Source: Bacillota bacterium (GTDB taxonomy: Bacteria > Bacillota_I > Bacilli_A > Acholeplasmatales > UBA5453). From it: a DNA stretch of 12,459 nt. The stretch lies in assembly GCA_023436805.1 (NCBI GenBank), contig JAEZHT010000049.1:1-12459 (forward strand). The letters are read 5' to 3'. A model generated the notes under the pieces. The model did not search any database and was not told the DNA's origin. It saw only the letters and a list, made by a program, of their open reading frames with translations. A program made the position numbers and the translations under genes. Shown one piece after another: positions 12,218 through 12,459 of the stretch. Numbering within the stretch: the stretch's first letter is position 1; each line of letters opens with the position of its first letter.

Positions 12218-12459
12218 TTGAATAAACATGACATATTAGAAAGACAAAAACGAATCCGAAATTTTTCGATTATCGCGCATATAGACCATGGTAAATCTAC
12301 CTTAGCGGACAGAATATTGGAACAAACTCAAACCCTCACCCAACGTGAGATGAAAGAACAAATTCTCGATGGTATGGATCTCGAAAGAGAACGTGGTATC
12401 ACCATCAAATTGACCGCTGTAGAAATCAAATACCGTGCTTTAGATGGCGAGCTCTATAC
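12218..12459 (+). CDS. lepA: Elongation factor 4 (LepA) GTPase, 3' end missing
   Basis: LepA/EF4 is a translational GTPase related to EF-G that acts on the ribosome during initiation or under stress. Only about 80 N-terminal residues lie in the window. They include the P-loop segment AHIDHGKSTLADR and the switch I/G2 segment DLERERGITIK, both diagnostic for LepA. No ATG is in frame near the N-terminus. The TTG at 12218 gives the usual short N-terminus before the IRNFSIIAHIDHGKS block; a GTG at 12209 would add three residues. The only Shine-Dalgarno-like sequence, AAAGTGAT (12201-12208), is weak and not ideally spaced for either, so the start is uncertain. The ATG at 12228 is out of frame. The gene has its own promoter, divergent from the lipoprotein gene. 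Confidence 0.92.
   Translation, partial: MNKHDILERQKRIRNFSIIAHIDHGKSTLADRILEQTQTLTQREMKEQILDGMDLERERGITIKLTAVEIKYRALDGELY

Noticed and set aside
1..12459. CRISPR array, insertion sequence, prophage, toxin-antitoxin or defence system
   Set aside because: No direct-repeat array, transposase, integrase, attachment-site pair or defence-type gene is seen; gene order and codon use look uniformly chromosomal.

Overview
The window is a stretch of housekeeping chromosome from a low-G+C Gram-positive lineage. The most likely source is an Acholeplasma-like mollicute or a close relative. The reasons are AT-rich DNA, AGGAGG/AGGTGAT-type ribosome binding sites, a Bacillus-type (type B) RNase P RNA, RNase HIII with MutS2, a DarA-type c-di-AMP receptor, and an Asn-Tyr-Gly-Ala-Gly-Trp LspA signature. 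TGA ends four genes (lspA, truB, ribF and the small Smr gene), and tryptophan is encoded by TGG throughout. The organism therefore uses the standard code, as Acholeplasmatales do and Mycoplasma do not. The placement is an inference from gene content, not from a phylogeny.

Layout: (1) 1-1255, the end of lspA overlaps rluD (+). (2) 1283-2155, rnhC (-), converges on rluD at a shared hairpin terminator and diverges from mutS2. (3) 2219-4927, mutS2 then trxA (+), trxA with its own promoter. (4) 4966-5418, an ElaA-like acetyltransferase (-). (5) 5505-7635, truB-ribF overlap by 4 bp if ribF uses its upstream ATG, and are separated by 2 bp with the start preferred here; then darA (+) from its own promoter. 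(6) 7734-10630, rpsO, pnp and a small stand-alone Smr gene (+), with hairpin terminators after rpsO and after pnp. (7) 10661-11003, rnpB. (8) 11100-12026, a two-repeat lipoprotein (-). (9) 12218-end, the 5' end of lepA (+).

Most of the genes serve the RNA and translation core: pseudouridylation (rluD, truB), ribosome assembly, rescue or translocation (rpsO, mutS2, lepA), RNA turnover and processing (pnp, rnpB), and RNA-DNA hybrid removal (rnhC). truB-ribF-rpsO-pnp is the familiar Firmicutes cluster, here interrupted by darA. A smaller theme is the envelope and flavins: LspA matures lipoproteins, RibF makes FMN and FAD, and the lipoprotein near the right end carries two copies of an FMN_bind-like motif.

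I found no mobile element, CRISPR array, tRNA, defence system or obviously foreign gene. The points most worth a second look are the duplicated FMN_bind-like lipoprotein with an altered Ala-Gly-Val-Thr motif, a structured rpsO leader that may be an S15 autoregulatory element, the divergent small Smr protein trapped between the pnp terminator and the rnpB promoter, and the very short leaders of mutS2 and truB.
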